Positions 1 through 9,812 of a stretch of 64,000 bases of DNA are shown here, in pieces. A model generated the notes under the pieces. That model was not told where the DNA came from. It did not search any database and saw only the letters and a program-made list of their open reading frames with translations. The stretch is from Dokdonia sp. 4H-3-7-5. Its GTDB lineage: Bacteria; Bacteroidota; Bacteroidia; Flavobacteriales; Flavobacteriaceae. The stretch's first letter is position 1, and each line of letters starts with the position of its first letter. The position numbers were made by a program, and so were the translations under genes. The stretch spans positions 1 to 64,000 of the forward strand of contig NC_015496.1 of the NCBI RefSeq assembly GCF_000212355.1. Reading direction: 5' to 3'.

Positions 1-91
1 TGATGCAACAAAATTTGCGAAAAAACAACCCTCTACTCGTTTTTTTATTACTTTTTTTGTTCACATATTTGCTTAGCTTTTAAAGGGGGCC

Positions 92-100
92 TTATCAACA
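92..100 (+). promoter_or_regulatory. DnaA-box-like 9-mer upstream of dnaA
   Basis: TTATCAACA differs by one base from the classical DnaA box TTATCCACA and lies about 60 bases upstream of dnaA, where autoregulatory or origin boxes are often found. Only one such box is evident in the 162 bases available, so this may be the edge of oriC or an isolated dnaA operator. A lone 9-mer can occur by chance. Confidence 0.4.
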
Positions 101-162
101 ATACGATAATCCTTTTAAAAGGCATTCTGTACTAAAAAACAACCAATAATTTAACTCAACGA

Positions 163-1590
163 ATGACTCTAACTGCGCAATCTGTATGGGATAATTGTCT
201 CTCTTTTATTAAGGACAATATTACACCCCAGGCATACAAGACGTGGTTTGAACCGATTAAAGCGGTCAAGCTCACAGATAACGCATTAAGCATACAAGTG
301 CCTAGTAAGTTCTTTTATGAATGGCTAGAAGAGCACTATGTTAAACTTCTTAAAGTTGCGCTTAACAAAGTACTAGGTGAAAATGCCAAACTGGTTTATG
401 TAATCAGAATGGAAAACACTTACGGAAATAATCAACCGTTTACTGAAAAGATTCCTAGTGCAAATCGTAGCACTATGAAATCTCAAGATGTTGATGCTCC
501 ATTTAAAAACAAGAATCCAGAGCTCAAAAATCCTTTTGTAATTCCTGGTATCAGAAATTTACAAATTGAATCACAGCTCAATCCTAACTATAACTTTGAC
601 AACTTCCTTGAAGGCGACTCTAACCGTCTTGCACGTTCTGCAGGAATGGCAGTTGCAAATAAACCTGGAGGAACATCATTTAACCCACTACTCGTTTTTG
701 GTGGTGTAGGTTTGGGAAAAACACACCTTGCACACGCCATAGGTGTTCAAATAAAAGATAAATATCCAGCAAAGACTGTTTTATACATATCTGCTGAGAA
801 ATTTACACAACAATATATTGAGTCTGTAAAGAAGAATAACAGAAATGATTTTATACATTTCTATCAAGTTATTGATGTTCTTATTGTAGATGATATTCAA
901 TTACTAAGTGGTAAGGCAGGAACTCAGGATGTGTTCTTCCATATTTTTAACCACCTACATCAGAATGGTAAGCAAGTAATTCTTACCTCAGATAAGGCGC
1001 CAGTGGATATGCAAGACATTGAGCAACGCCTTCTTTCTCGTTTTAAATGGGGATTAAGTGCAGAGCTGCAACACCCAAGCTTTGAAACGCGTATTGCTAT
1101 TATAAAGCAAAAGCTGTATCAAGATGGTGTTGAGATGCCAGAAGAGATTGTAGAATTTCTTGCAAATAATATCAAGACAAATGTAAGAGAGCTAGAAGGT
1201 GCTATTATATCACTTATTGCTCACTCTTCTTTCAATAAGAAAGAAATCACATTAGATCTAGCTAAGAAGATTGTAGATAACTACGTGAAGCACACGAAGC
1301 GCGAAGTATCTATAGATTACATACAAAAGATTGTGTCAGATTACTTCCAGATGGATGTAGAAACACTACAGTCTAAAACTCGTAAACGTCACATCGTACA
1401 AGCAAGGCAGCTCGCTATGTTCTTTGCAAAGAAACTTACGAAGGCATCACTTGCAAGTATAGGTTCTCAAATAGGACAACGCGATCACGCAACCGTATTA
1501 CACGCTTGCAAAACAGTTGATAACCTTGCTAGTACAGATAAGCAGTTTAGAAAATACGTAGAAGATTTAGGAAAGAAGCTCTCTGTGTAA
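163..1590 (+). CDS. dnaA: chromosomal replication initiator protein DnaA
   Basis: DnaA is the ATP-dependent AAA+ initiator that binds DnaA boxes at oriC, melts the origin and loads the helicase. The 475-residue product has the usual family length. Domain I (about 1-85) starts with the typical SVWDNCLSFIKDNI helix; a short variable linker follows. The AAA+ core has Walker A GGVGLGKTHL near residue 180 and Walker B VLIVDDIQLL near 240. The C-terminal DNA-binding domain carries the DnaA signature around residues 436-455 (GQRDHATVLHA). The gene stands alone: dnaN does not follow, as is common in Bacteroidota. A DnaA-box-like site lies upstream and a strong hairpin follows the stop. Confidence 0.99.
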   Translation: MTLTAQSVWDNCLSFIKDNITPQAYKTWFEPIKAVKLTDNALSIQVPSKFFYEWLEEHYVKLLKVALNKVLGENAKLVYVIRMENTYGNNQPFTEKIPSANRSTMKSQDVDAPFKNKNPELKNPFVIPGIRNLQIESQLNPNYNFDNFLEGDSNRLARSAGMAVANKPGGTSFNPLLVFGGVGLGKTHLAHAIGVQIKDKYPAKTVLYISAEKFTQQYIESVKKNNRNDFIHFYQVIDVLIVDDIQLLSGKAGTQDVFFHIFNHLHQNGKQVILTSDKAPVDMQDIEQRLLSRFKWGLSAELQHPSFETRIAIIKQKLYQDGVEMPEEIVEFLANNIKTNVRELEGAIISLIAHSSFNKKEITLDLAKKIVDNYVKHTKREVSIDYIQKIVSDYFQMDVETLQSKTRKRHIVQARQLAMFFAKKLTKASLASIGSQIGQRDHATVLHACKTVDNLASTDKQFRKYVEDLGKKLSV

Positions 1591-1614
1591 ATTCTATCTT
1601 GAATTAATTATAAT

Positions 1615-1650
1615 AACAAAGCCTCTACATTTTCATGTAGAGGCTTTGTT
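1615..1650. terminator. bidirectional terminator between dnaA and a convergent gene
   Basis: A perfect 16-bp inverted repeat, AACAAAGCCTCTACAT and its complement, flanks a 4-base TTTC loop. Each arm ends in an A/T run, so it can work in both directions. It sits between the convergent dnaA and the small membrane-protein gene. Confidence 0.85.
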
Positions 1651-1684
1651 AATTTTTAGGAATGAATAAAAACTATTGAGGAAC

Positions 1685-1888
1685 TTATTTCTTTTTAATC
1701 TTGTCACTCGCAGCCTTTTCTCTAGAATAACTAACTATACCGTAGATCGTTACAGCCATACCCGTTAGAAGAAAGCCAAATATAAAATAATTACTAGCCT
1801 CAAATGCCATACACATAATACCAGTAGTTATAAGTACGCCACCAAAAGTTGATATCCATTCTCCTTTTGAACTTTTTTGAATTTTCAT
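1685..1888 (-). CDS. small two-helix membrane protein, function unknown
   Basis: I do not recognise a named family. From the ATG at 1888 it is 67 residues: a short basic N-terminus (MKIQKSSKGEW), then two hydrophobic stretches separated by a short polar turn, and a Lys-rich C-terminus. This is the pattern of a small inner-membrane protein with two transmembrane helices. An in-frame ATG at 1924 would add 12 polar residues before the first helix. I prefer the inner start because the extension looks unlike a membrane-protein N-terminus, but the sequence does not settle it. It converges on dnaA and lies just downstream of gltD, with a 16-base gap, so read-through from gltBD is possible. Confidence 0.6.
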   Translation of the reverse strand: MKIQKSSKGEWISTFGGVLITTGIMCMAFEASNYFIFGFLLTGMAVTIYGIVSYSREKAASDKIKKK

Positions 1889-1940
1889 GAAACTATTTCT
1901 ATTGTTAGAAATGTCAATATACAACTAACAACACACATGG

Positions 1941-3404
1941 TTAACGCCTAGGCAAATCACTCTCTTCATCCTTAAGCGGCAGCTCTGAAATTCCCATCAA
2001 GAACTTATCTACATGGTGAGCCGCTTGACGCCCTTCAGAAATTGCCCAGACGATAAGAGATTGCCCTCTACGCATATCACCTGCTGCAAATACACCCGAG
2101 ACATTAGTACTATAATCAGTTGCCTTAATGTTACCTCTCAAATCTGTATCGAGATGTAATTGGTCAATTAATGTTTTTTCTGGACCGGTGAAACCTAATG
2201 CTAGAAATGCCATATCACATTCCCATTCTTTTTCTGAATTAGGAACTTCTTTTAACTCTCGTCTTCCACTTTCATGAGTAATCCACTCCACTTCTGCGGT
2301 AATTAGTCCTGTAAGATTTCCTGCAGCGTCACCCACAAATTCTTTGGTAGATATACTAAACACACGATCAACCCCTTCTTTATGTGAAGAACTCGTGCGC
2401 AGTCGCATAGGATAATATGGCCAAGGCTGTTCTGTAGGTCGCTCTACAGTAGGCTTATTAAGAATTTCAAAATTTGTCACACTACTCGCTCCTTGTCTAT
2501 TACTCGTGCCTATACAATCAGAACCTGTATCTCCTCCTCCTATTACGACAACGTTTTTACCGGTTGCTACAATTTCTTCTTCCCAATCATTTAGACCATC
2601 TTGACGCTCATTATTTTGTTTTAAAAAATCCATTGCTTGATACACTCCTTTAAGATGTGCACCCTTAATGGGAATAGATCTTCTCACAGTAGCTCCTCCG
2701 CACAGTACAATAGCATCATACTCATCTTGGAGCGCCTCTACACTTATATTTTGTCCAACATTTGCATTCGTTTTAAAGGTGATTCCTTCTTCTTCAAGGA
2801 CCTCAAGACGACGATCTATTACATTTTTTTCCATCTTAAAATCTGGAATTCCATAACGTAATAATCCGCCCACTTTTGCATCTCGTTCAAAAACAGTCAC
2901 CACATGTCCAGCTCTGTTGAGCTGTTGTGCCGTAGCAAGTCCAGAAGGTCCAGAACCAATAACAGCAACAGATTTCCCCGTACGTTTCACAGGTGGTTGT
3001 GCTGTAATCCATCCTTCTTCAAAAGCACGCTCTACTATATTTTTTTCTATATTTTCAATAGTTACTGGATCTTCATTAATACCAAGAACACAAGCTTCCT
3101 CACATGGGGCAGGACAAAGTCTTCCTGTAAATTCTGGAAAATTATTAGTTGCATGTAATATCCCTGCAGCCACTTTCCAGCGACCTTTATACACTGCATC
3201 ATTAAAGTCTGGTATGAGGTTACCTAGCGGGCATCCAGAATGACAAAATGGAATCCCACAATCCATACACCTTCCTCCCTGCTTTTTGAGATCTGACTCT
3301 TCAAGAGGAACGGTAAATTCTTTGTAATTTTTTAAGCGTTCCTCCGGAGCTACATAGCTCTCATCTTTGCGCTTATATTCTAAAAATCCTGTTACTTTTC
3401 CCAT
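1941..3404 (-). CDS. gltD: glutamate synthase (NADPH) small subunit
   Basis: The small (beta) subunit of glutamate synthase passes electrons from NADPH through FAD and iron-sulfur clusters to the large subunit, which makes glutamate from glutamine and 2-oxoglutarate. The 487-residue protein has the N-terminal cluster cysteines (C46, C49, C54, C58 and C97, C101, C105), the FAD-binding GSGPSG near 150 and the NADPH-binding GGGDTG near 289. The length is normal for GltD. Its ATG lies 3 bases after the gltB stop, so the two are co-transcribed and probably translationally coupled. The divergent porin-P-II-Amt genes supply the ammonium. Confidence 0.97.
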   Translation of the reverse strand: MGKVTGFLEYKRKDESYVAPEERLKNYKEFTVPLEESDLKKQGGRCMDCGIPFCHSGCPLGNLIPDFNDAVYKGRWKVAAGILHATNNFPEFTGRLCPAPCEEACVLGINEDPVTIENIEKNIVERAFEEGWITAQPPVKRTGKSVAVIGSGPSGLATAQQLNRAGHVVTVFERDAKVGGLLRYGIPDFKMEKNVIDRRLEVLEEEGITFKTNANVGQNISVEALQDEYDAIVLCGGATVRRSIPIKGAHLKGVYQAMDFLKQNNERQDGLNDWEEEIVATGKNVVVIGGGDTGSDCIGTSNRQGASSVTNFEILNKPTVERPTEQPWPYYPMRLRTSSSHKEGVDRVFSISTKEFVGDAAGNLTGLITAEVEWITHESGRRELKEVPNSEKEWECDMAFLALGFTGPEKTLIDQLHLDTDLRGNIKATDYSTNVSGVFAAGDMRRGQSLIVWAISEGRQAAHHVDKFLMGISELPLKDEESDLPRR

Positions 3405-3407
3405 CTC

Positions 3408-6400
3408 TTAGTTTGCTAATTTTTGTTCTTCCTCTAGTCTTATTAAAGCCTGGCGGTATTCTTCTGGTAACACTTTCGTGAAATTGCCTATTTCCACATC
3501 CCAATTTTCTAGGAAACGTTGTGCTAGTGGAGATTGTGTGGCATTATAATGGTTTTCGACCAATTGTCTAAGTTCCTCACGATCTTGTGTTTCTTCTACT
3601 TTTAAGAAGTTTAAGCCCTCTGAGTTTGCTTTTCGCGAAAGCGAACTATCAACATCATACACATATGCAATTCCACCACTCATTCCAGCTCCGAAGTTTC
3701 TTCCCACAGCTCCTAAAATCACTGCTACTCCTCCTGTCATATACTCACAACCATGATCACCTATACCTTCTACAACAGCTCTAGCTCCCGAGTTACGTAC
3801 ACAAAAACGCTCTCCAGCCTTTCCATTGATGTAAGCCTCTCCAGCAGTGGCACCGTAAAATGCTACGTTTCCAATAATGACATTATCCTCAGGAATTATG
3901 GTTGCCTCTACAGGTACTTTTACAATCACTTTTGCTCCAGAAAGTCCTTTGCCTATATAGTCATTTGTATTTCCAGTAACCGAAAGTGTTAGTCCATGCG
4001 TTGCAAATGCTGCAAAACTCTGCCCAGCCGAACCTTCAAAGTTGATTTTTAATGTATTTTCTGGCAGCCCATTAACTCCATAAATTTTTGAGATCTCATT
4101 ACTTAAAATGGCTCCTACTGCTCTGTCTTCATTTGTAATCTTAAGATCAAGCGTGGTTTTCTCTTTTCTGAATAATGCAGGGTGCGCCTGAGATATAATT
4201 TTAAAATCTAATGCTTTTTCTAAATCATGATCTTGCTTTTCGATATTTCTCAAGGATTGCCCTTCCTTAACGTCTACTTTATGAAGAATAGGAGACAAAT
4301 CGAGTCCTAATGCTTTGTACTGATCTATAGCGGTGTTTCGCTCTAGTTTTTGCACTTGCCCAACCATTTCATCTACGGTCTTGAAGCCAAGCTTTGCCAT
4401 AATCTCACGAAGCTCTTGCGCTACGAAATACATGAAGTTAACTACATGTTCTGGCTTTCCTTTGAAACGTTTACGTAACTCTGGGTTTTGCGTAGCAATT
4501 CCCACAGGACATGTATTTAAGTGACATACACGCATCATAATACATCCAGAAGCCACTAGCGGTGCTGTGGCAAAACCAAACTCCTCTGCTCCTAAAAGAC
4601 ATGCAATTGCTACGTCTCTACCGGTTTTGAGTTGGCCATCACATTCTAATCTCACACGACCACGCAAATCATTCATAACGAGTGTTTGCTGCGCTTCGGC
4701 GAGTCCTAACTCCCACGGAAGTCCCGTATGTTTTAATGAAGTAAGCGGCGTTGCACCAGTACCTCCATCATGACCAGATATTAAAATCACATCTGCCTTA
4801 GCTTTTGCAACACCTGCAGCCACAGTCCCCACCCCTACTTCTGACACTAATTTTACATTAATGCGCGCCTCTCTATTTGCAGATTTAAGGTCATAAATAA
4901 GCTGTGATAAATCTTCAATCGAGTAAATATCATGGTGCGGTGGTGGAGAAATCAATCCTACATATGGAGTAGAATTACGTGTTTTTGCAATTTCTGGATT
5001 TACTTTAGGCCCAGGCAACTGCCCTCCTTCACCAGGCTTTGCTCCCTGCGCCATTTTGATTTGAATCTCTGCAGCATTTGTAAGATAATTTGAAGTAACT
5101 CCAAAACGTCCAGAAGCTACTTGCTTGATTGCACTGTTTTTCCAGTCTCCATTTACATCTTTATAAAAACGCTCTTGATTTTCTCCTCCTTCACCAGAAT
5201 TAGATTTACCATCTATACGATTCATCGCTACAGCTAGTGTCTCATGCGCTTCTTTACTGATAGATCCATAAGACATTGCTCCCGTTTTAAAACGCTTTAC
5301 AATATCCGTCCATGGCTCTACTTCTTCAATATCTATAGGATCATAATTTGTAAATTCAAACAACCCTCTAATGGTCATTAGTTGTTTTGCTTGATTATTT
5401 ACACGATCTGCATACTCCTTATAAATTACAGGCTTATTGCTTCGTACAGATTCTTGAAGTTTTGCAATCGTAAGCGGATTAAACAAATGAGCCTCCCCGT
5501 CTCTTCGCCATCTGTACTCACCACCTATTTCTAGAGGTAAGTCTGCAGCAATTTCTTTCTTATCGTAAGCAGCTGTATGACGCTTACTTATTTCTCCTTC
5601 TAATTGATGCAATCCTACACCCTCAATTCTAGTCACCGTGCGAGGAAAGTATTTTGAAACTACTTTTTTACTAATACCTATACATTCAAATAATTGCGAA
5701 CTGCGATATGAATTGAGTGTAGAAATACCAATCTTATTCATCACCTTGAGCACTCCTTTACCTACAGCCTTATTGAAGTTTTGAATAGCCTCCTCCACAT
5801 CTACACTAGCAAGCTCAAGGTCTTCTGGATGATTTTCTATAATCTCATTTACCATATATGGGTTAATCGCGCTCGCGCCATAACCAAATAATAATGCAAA
5901 GTGATGCACTTCCCTAGGCTCTGCAGACTCAATAATTAAACTTAACTGAGATCTCTTCTTATGAGTTGCTAGTCCGTTGTTTACATAAGAACATGCTAAC
6001 AATGCTGGTATAGGTGCCTCTGTAATTGACGTATTTCTATCTGATAGAATAACAATATTTGCACCCTCATCAAGCTGCTTACTTACATTTTGCAACAGTT
6101 TTTCTAGTGCTTCCTCGAGGCCATTATGACCTCTCTCTACCTGATATAACATCGGTACAGAAACTACTTTAAAGTTTTTGTCATCTAGACTTTTAATCTT
6201 GTCTAAATCTTGTTTTGATATAACTGGGTTCTGGATTTTAAGTTTTCTACAATGCGCGGCATTTATGTCGAAAATATTATAATCGGCTCCCAGGGTTAAA
6301 GAAATATCTGTAATCAGCTCCTCTCTTATTCCATCAAGAGGCGGATTTGTTACTTGAGCAAATAATTGTTTAAAGTAATTATAAATGAGCTGCGGTCTTT

Positions 6401-7946
6401 CTGAAAGCGCAGCAATAGGAGCATCATTACCCATAGAACCTATAGGCTCCTTGGCATTTGCAGCCATGGGTAATATGATGGTATTTATATCTTCTTGTGT
6501 GTACCCAAAGGTGATTAAACGATCCTTAAGCGGTGCTTCATTTAAAAATAGCGGACACTCATTATAAGGAATATTCCTTAAGTGAATTAAATTTTCATCA
6601 AGCCATTCTTGATAAGGGTTACGCGTAGCAATCTCCTCTTTTATTTCCTCATCGTTAATGATACGACCTTGCGCCATATCTACTAGAAACATCTTACCAG
6701 GTTCTAAACGACCGTGAAACTGTACATTGCTAGGCTCAATATCTACTACACCAATTTCTGAAGCCATAATCACGTAGCCATCCTTTGTAACAGAATAACG
6801 CGATGGACGCAATCCATTACGATCAAGTACCGCTCCTATATAATTACCATCTGTAAATGGAATAGATGCAGGACCATCCCAAGGCTCCATTAGGCAGGAG
6901 TTAAATTCATAAAAAGCACGTTTTGCAGGAGACATTTCCTTATTTTTCTCCCATGCTTCTGGCACGAGCATCATCATTACCTCTGGAAGTGAGCGACCTG
7001 TCATTAATAACAGCTCCACCACCATATCCATAGAAGCACTATCAGATTTGCCTGGTATCACCACTGGAAGAACAGCTTTAATATCCTCTCCAAAGAGCGG
7101 ACTCTCCATAAGTTCTTCTCTGGAATACATACGAGTTACATTGCCTCGCAACGTATTAATCTCTCCATTATGGCACATGTATCTAAAAGGCTGCGCAAGA
7201 TCCCATGTAGGGAATGTATTTGTTGAAAAACGCTGATGCACAAGTGCCAGGCGCGTCACAACCCTAGGATCCATCAAGTCCTTATAATAAACCTTAATGT
7301 CTTGAGGCATTAATAGCCCCTTATAAATTATTGTTTTGGTTGAAAAACTAGGTACATAAAAGAATGAACTTTCAGATAGCTTAGAATCATATATAGTGTG
7401 TTCTGCAATTTTACGTGCAGTAAATAATTTTAAGTTGAATGCAAATTCTGGAGTGTGTTTTTGTTGCGCTTTCGCGAAAGCGGGATTTTTATCACCACCG
7501 TCATATGAAACAAAGATTTGCTTTACAAAGGGCTCAGAAACCTGAGCAATCTCACCTAAGATAGATTTATCTACCGGCACATCTCTCCATCCTATAATAT
7601 GTATGCCCTGATCTGTAAGACTCTTTTCAAACACCGAAATACAGTAATCTCGTTGATTTTGTTTAAGAGGGAGAAACACATTACTCACAGCATAACTTCC
7701 TTCTTGTGGCAACTCAAAATCACAGCTAGCTTGAAAATAATCATGAGGAATATCTATAAGTATTCCTGCACCATCTCCCGTTCTTCCATCTGCACTTACT
7801 GCTCCTCGATGCTCTAGTTTTTCAAGAATTTCTAGTGCTTTGTGGATAATGTCGTTTGACTTTATTCCTTTTAAACTACAAATGAATCCTGCTCCACAAG
7901 CATCGTGTTCAAATTCTCTTAAATATAATCCCTGATCCTTAAGCAT
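3408..7946 (-). CDS. gltB: glutamate synthase large subunit
   Basis: The large (alpha) subunit hydrolyses glutamine in its N-terminal glutaminase domain and channels ammonia to the FMN site, where 2-oxoglutarate is converted to glutamate. The 1512 residues match the family length. The predicted catalytic Cys17 lies in DACGAGF, implying removal of a short propeptide. The FMN/glutamate synthase domain contains the 3Fe-4S cysteines in CIMMRVCHLNTCPVGIA around 1135-1150, and a C-terminal Gly-rich beta-helix (GXXGXXXG repeats) closes the protein. It is first in the gltBD operon. It contains two copies of the dispersed palindrome: one exact (PAFAKAQ) and one with an extra T (SLSRKA). Confidence 0.98.
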   Translation of the reverse strand: MLKDQGLYLREFEHDACGAGFICSLKGIKSNDIIHKALEILEKLEHRGAVSADGRTGDGAGILIDIPHDYFQASCDFELPQEGSYAVSNVFLPLKQNQRDYCISVFEKSLTDQGIHIIGWRDVPVDKSILGEIAQVSEPFVKQIFVSYDGGDKNPAFAKAQQKHTPEFAFNLKLFTARKIAEHTIYDSKLSESSFFYVPSFSTKTIIYKGLLMPQDIKVYYKDLMDPRVVTRLALVHQRFSTNTFPTWDLAQPFRYMCHNGEINTLRGNVTRMYSREELMESPLFGEDIKAVLPVVIPGKSDSASMDMVVELLLMTGRSLPEVMMMLVPEAWEKNKEMSPAKRAFYEFNSCLMEPWDGPASIPFTDGNYIGAVLDRNGLRPSRYSVTKDGYVIMASEIGVVDIEPSNVQFHGRLEPGKMFLVDMAQGRIINDEEIKEEIATRNPYQEWLDENLIHLRNIPYNECPLFLNEAPLKDRLITFGYTQEDINTIILPMAANAKEPIGSMGNDAPIAALSERPQLIYNYFKQLFAQVTNPPLDGIREELITDISLTLGADYNIFDINAAHCRKLKIQNPVISKQDLDKIKSLDDKNFKVVSVPMLYQVERGHNGLEEALEKLLQNVSKQLDEGANIVILSDRNTSITEAPIPALLACSYVNNGLATHKKRSQLSLIIESAEPREVHHFALLFGYGASAINPYMVNEIIENHPEDLELASVDVEEAIQNFNKAVGKGVLKVMNKIGISTLNSYRSSQLFECIGISKKVVSKYFPRTVTRIEGVGLHQLEGEISKRHTAAYDKKEIAADLPLEIGGEYRWRRDGEAHLFNPLTIAKLQESVRSNKPVIYKEYADRVNNQAKQLMTIRGLFEFTNYDPIDIEEVEPWTDIVKRFKTGAMSYGSISKEAHETLAVAMNRIDGKSNSGEGGENQERFYKDVNGDWKNSAIKQVASGRFGVTSNYLTNAAEIQIKMAQGAKPGEGGQLPGPKVNPEIAKTRNSTPYVGLISPPPHHDIYSIEDLSQLIYDLKSANREARINVKLVSEVGVGTVAAGVAKAKADVILISGHDGGTGATPLTSLKHTGLPWELGLAEAQQTLVMNDLRGRVRLECDGQLKTGRDVAIACLLGAEEFGFATAPLVASGCIMMRVCHLNTCPVGIATQNPELRKRFKGKPEHVVNFMYFVAQELREIMAKLGFKTVDEMVGQVQKLERNTAIDQYKALGLDLSPILHKVDVKEGQSLRNIEKQDHDLEKALDFKIISQAHPALFRKEKTTLDLKITNEDRAVGAILSNEISKIYGVNGLPENTLKINFEGSAGQSFAAFATHGLTLSVTGNTNDYIGKGLSGAKVIVKVPVEATIIPEDNVIIGNVAFYGATAGEAYINGKAGERFCVRNSGARAVVEGIGDHGCEYMTGGVAVILGAVGRNFGAGMSGGIAYVYDVDSSLSRKANSEGLNFLKVEETQDREELRQLVENHYNATQSPLAQRFLENWDVEIGNFTKVLPEEYRQALIRLEEEQKLAN
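3628..3642. repeat. dispersed palindrome, variant copy (gltB)
   Basis: GCTTTTCGCGAAAGC is the 14-bp palindrome with one extra T. It is read in gltB as SLSRKA near the C-terminus, i.e. in the LSRK frame. Confidence 0.7.
7468..7481. repeat. dispersed palindrome, exact copy (gltB)
   Basis: Exact GCTTTCGCGAAAGC, extended to 16 bp by C and G on either side. It is read as AFAKA in a variable loop of the glutaminase domain of GltB. Confidence 0.9.
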
Positions 7947-8385
7947 TGTCTACATTTTTATGGTGAAACCATTATTACTTATTCACAAGATAATCCTACT
8001 TATCTAAGGGTCAAAAATCACATCTCATTATTACGATTAATGAAATATAGATACTTAATATTTCACAAAAGTTCATTATTAGGTATGTTATTTTATCATA
8101 TTCTGACTCTTAAATTATCTTAAAAACTACGAAAACGTTATAGCTATTTTAATAAATACTGTTAAAATCAATAATATCCTCAACAATAACGCTTAATTAC
8201 TACAAAAAGCGCAACAACCTCAAAACACATATCTCAATAAAATCACAAATTATTTATCACACCCCTAATTTTAAAGGGGTCATTTTAAAAAAATCATAAA
8301 AATTTACAAAACACCTACCTATTTCACACCCTTAACTAAATTTTAAGATACATTTGAGACCTAATCAACAAAATATTACACTCTT
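7947..8385. other. 439-bp intergenic region between divergent gltBD and porin-P-II-Amt operons
   Basis: Very AT-rich and without a supportable ORF. It must hold the promoters and control sites of both nitrogen operons. An interrupted inverted repeat, TCATTA-N7-TAATGA at 8025-8043, is a candidate operator. A short hairpin, ACCCCT-N8-AGGGGT at 8261-8280, lies about 105 bases before the porin ATG. I find no exact TAnnTTTG element for either operon and no clear sigma-54 -24/-12 pair. Confidence 0.5.
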
Positions 8386-9426
8386 ATGAAGTTCATTATT
8401 ACGTTCTTAGTGCTGGCCATTACCACCACTTCCTTATTTGCTCAAGAAGAATCAACAAAGAAAAAATTTAGTGTAGAGGGAAGCGTCGATACTTACTTTA
8501 GACAAAATCTTTCTGGACCAAATGGTGAGGATGCTATCGCACCAAACACCTCTTTTGCAAATCGCAATGGCTTTGCAATAGGTATGGCAAATGTGATAGG
8601 CTCTTTTGAAAGTGAAAATGGAAAAGTAGGTGCAGTCGCAGATTTAGTTTTTGGCCCTAGAGGTGAAGAAGCTGTTTTCCTATCTGGACCTTCTTCAAAC
8701 ATTGTAAACCAACTATACGTTTACTGGAATGTTTCGGAAAAAGTAAAACTTACTTTAGGAAATTTCAATACGTTCTTAGGTTATGAAGTAATCTCTCCCA
8801 CTCTTAACTTCAACTACTCTACGTCTTATATGTTTTCATATGGACCATTTTCTCATACAGGTATAAAAGCAGATTTTACACTATCTGAAGATTGGAGCGC
8901 AATGCTTGGTGTACTCAACCAGACAGATGCAACAGAATTTAATTTTGACAACGACTATACATTAGGCGCTCAATTAGGTTATAAAACCACTTACCTTAAC
9001 TTTCTATATGGAAAACAAGGAGGAAGCACAGAAAGTACGCTCCAAGTAGATCTTACTACTGGTCACGATCTATCAGATGACTTTTACCTAGGTCTCAACG
9101 CTACATACAATGATACAGACGGAGCTTCATTTTATGGAGTAGCTCTATACCCACAGTACAAAACATCAGAATCTTTTACACTAGGACTGAGAGGAGAATA
9201 CTTTGCAGAAGCTGAAGGTGGTGCTGGAGCCATAGGAGGTTATGATGATGAAGGAGATGCATCTGTACTTGCACTTACTCTTACTGGAAGTTATACCGTA
9301 GGTGACCTTACCATCAAACCAGAATTTCGTTTAGACAGTGCTAGTGAAGACACCTTCCTTGATACTGACCTTGAGCCTAACAGCTCATTATCTTCATTTC
9401 TAATCGCAGGCATATATAAATTTTAA
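8386..9426 (+). CDS. outer-membrane beta-barrel porin of the ammonium operon (OmpL/BBP2-like)
   Basis: A 346-residue exported protein: signal peptide 1-19 ending LFAQ, then alternating beta-strand-like segments with aromatic girdles and a C-terminal phenylalanine (GIYKF), which is the usual outer-membrane insertion signal. It resembles the putative beta-barrel porin-2 (OmpL-like) family found next to amt genes in Bacteroidota. It lies 12 bases before the P-II gene and is followed by amt, so it probably lets ammonium or other small nitrogen compounds cross the outer membrane; that role is inferred from context. The substrate cannot be read from sequence. Confidence 0.8.
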   Translation: MKFIITFLVLAITTTSLFAQEESTKKKFSVEGSVDTYFRQNLSGPNGEDAIAPNTSFANRNGFAIGMANVIGSFESENGKVGAVADLVFGPRGEEAVFLSGPSSNIVNQLYVYWNVSEKVKLTLGNFNTFLGYEVISPTLNFNYSTSYMFSYGPFSHTGIKADFTLSEDWSAMLGVLNQTDATEFNFDNDYTLGAQLGYKTTYLNFLYGKQGGSTESTLQVDLTTGHDLSDDFYLGLNATYNDTDGASFYGVALYPQYKTSESFTLGLRGEYFAEAEGGAGAIGGYDDEGDASVLALTLTGSYTVGDLTIKPEFRLDSASEDTFLDTDLEPNSSLSSFLIAGIYKF

Positions 9427-9438
9427 ATAACCTAAAAC

Positions 9439-9777
9439 ATGAAAAAAATAGAAGCAATCATACGTAAATCCAAATTTTCGGCAGTAAAAAAAGCACTGCA
9501 TGATGTGGGTGTAAACTTCTTCTCCTATTGGGATGTTACTGGACTTGGTAACGAAAAAAAAGGTTCTGTTTACCGCGGCGTGAGCTATAGCACCAGCGAC
9601 ATACAACGACGCTATTTAAGCATCGTAGTAAATAATGAATTTGAAGAAATTACAATCAAAACAATTATCGAGTCTGCTCGTACTGGCGATGTAGGTGACG
9701 GTAAAATCTTTGTCTCAGACATAAGCGAGTGCTATCGCATACGCACCGGAGAGAAAGGAAATCAAACACTCAAGTAG
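9439..9777 (+). CDS. glnB: nitrogen regulatory protein P-II
   Basis: P-II proteins are trimeric sensors of ATP/ADP and 2-oxoglutarate that gate ammonium channels and other nitrogen enzymes. The 112 residues fit the family: N-terminal MKKIEAIIRKSKF, T-loop tip YRGVSY (Tyr50, equivalent to E. coli Tyr51) and the C-terminal signature GDGKIFV...YRIRTGE. The T-loop base differs: E. coli GFGRQKG is GLGNEKKG here, the loop is one residue shorter, the Mg/2-oxoglutarate ligand Gln39 has no match, and Arg57 stands where Lys58 is expected. It lies between the porin and amt, so it most likely regulates this Amt. No GlnD-type uridylyltransferase gene is in the window. Confidence 0.95.
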   Translation: MKKIEAIIRKSKFSAVKKALHDVGVNFFSYWDVTGLGNEKKGSVYRGVSYSTSDIQRRYLSIVVNNEFEEITIKTIIESARTGDVGDGKIFVSDISECYRIRTGEKGNQTLK

Positions 9778-9812
9778 TCTAAAAACTTATAATAATATAG
9801 CATTAACAACTT

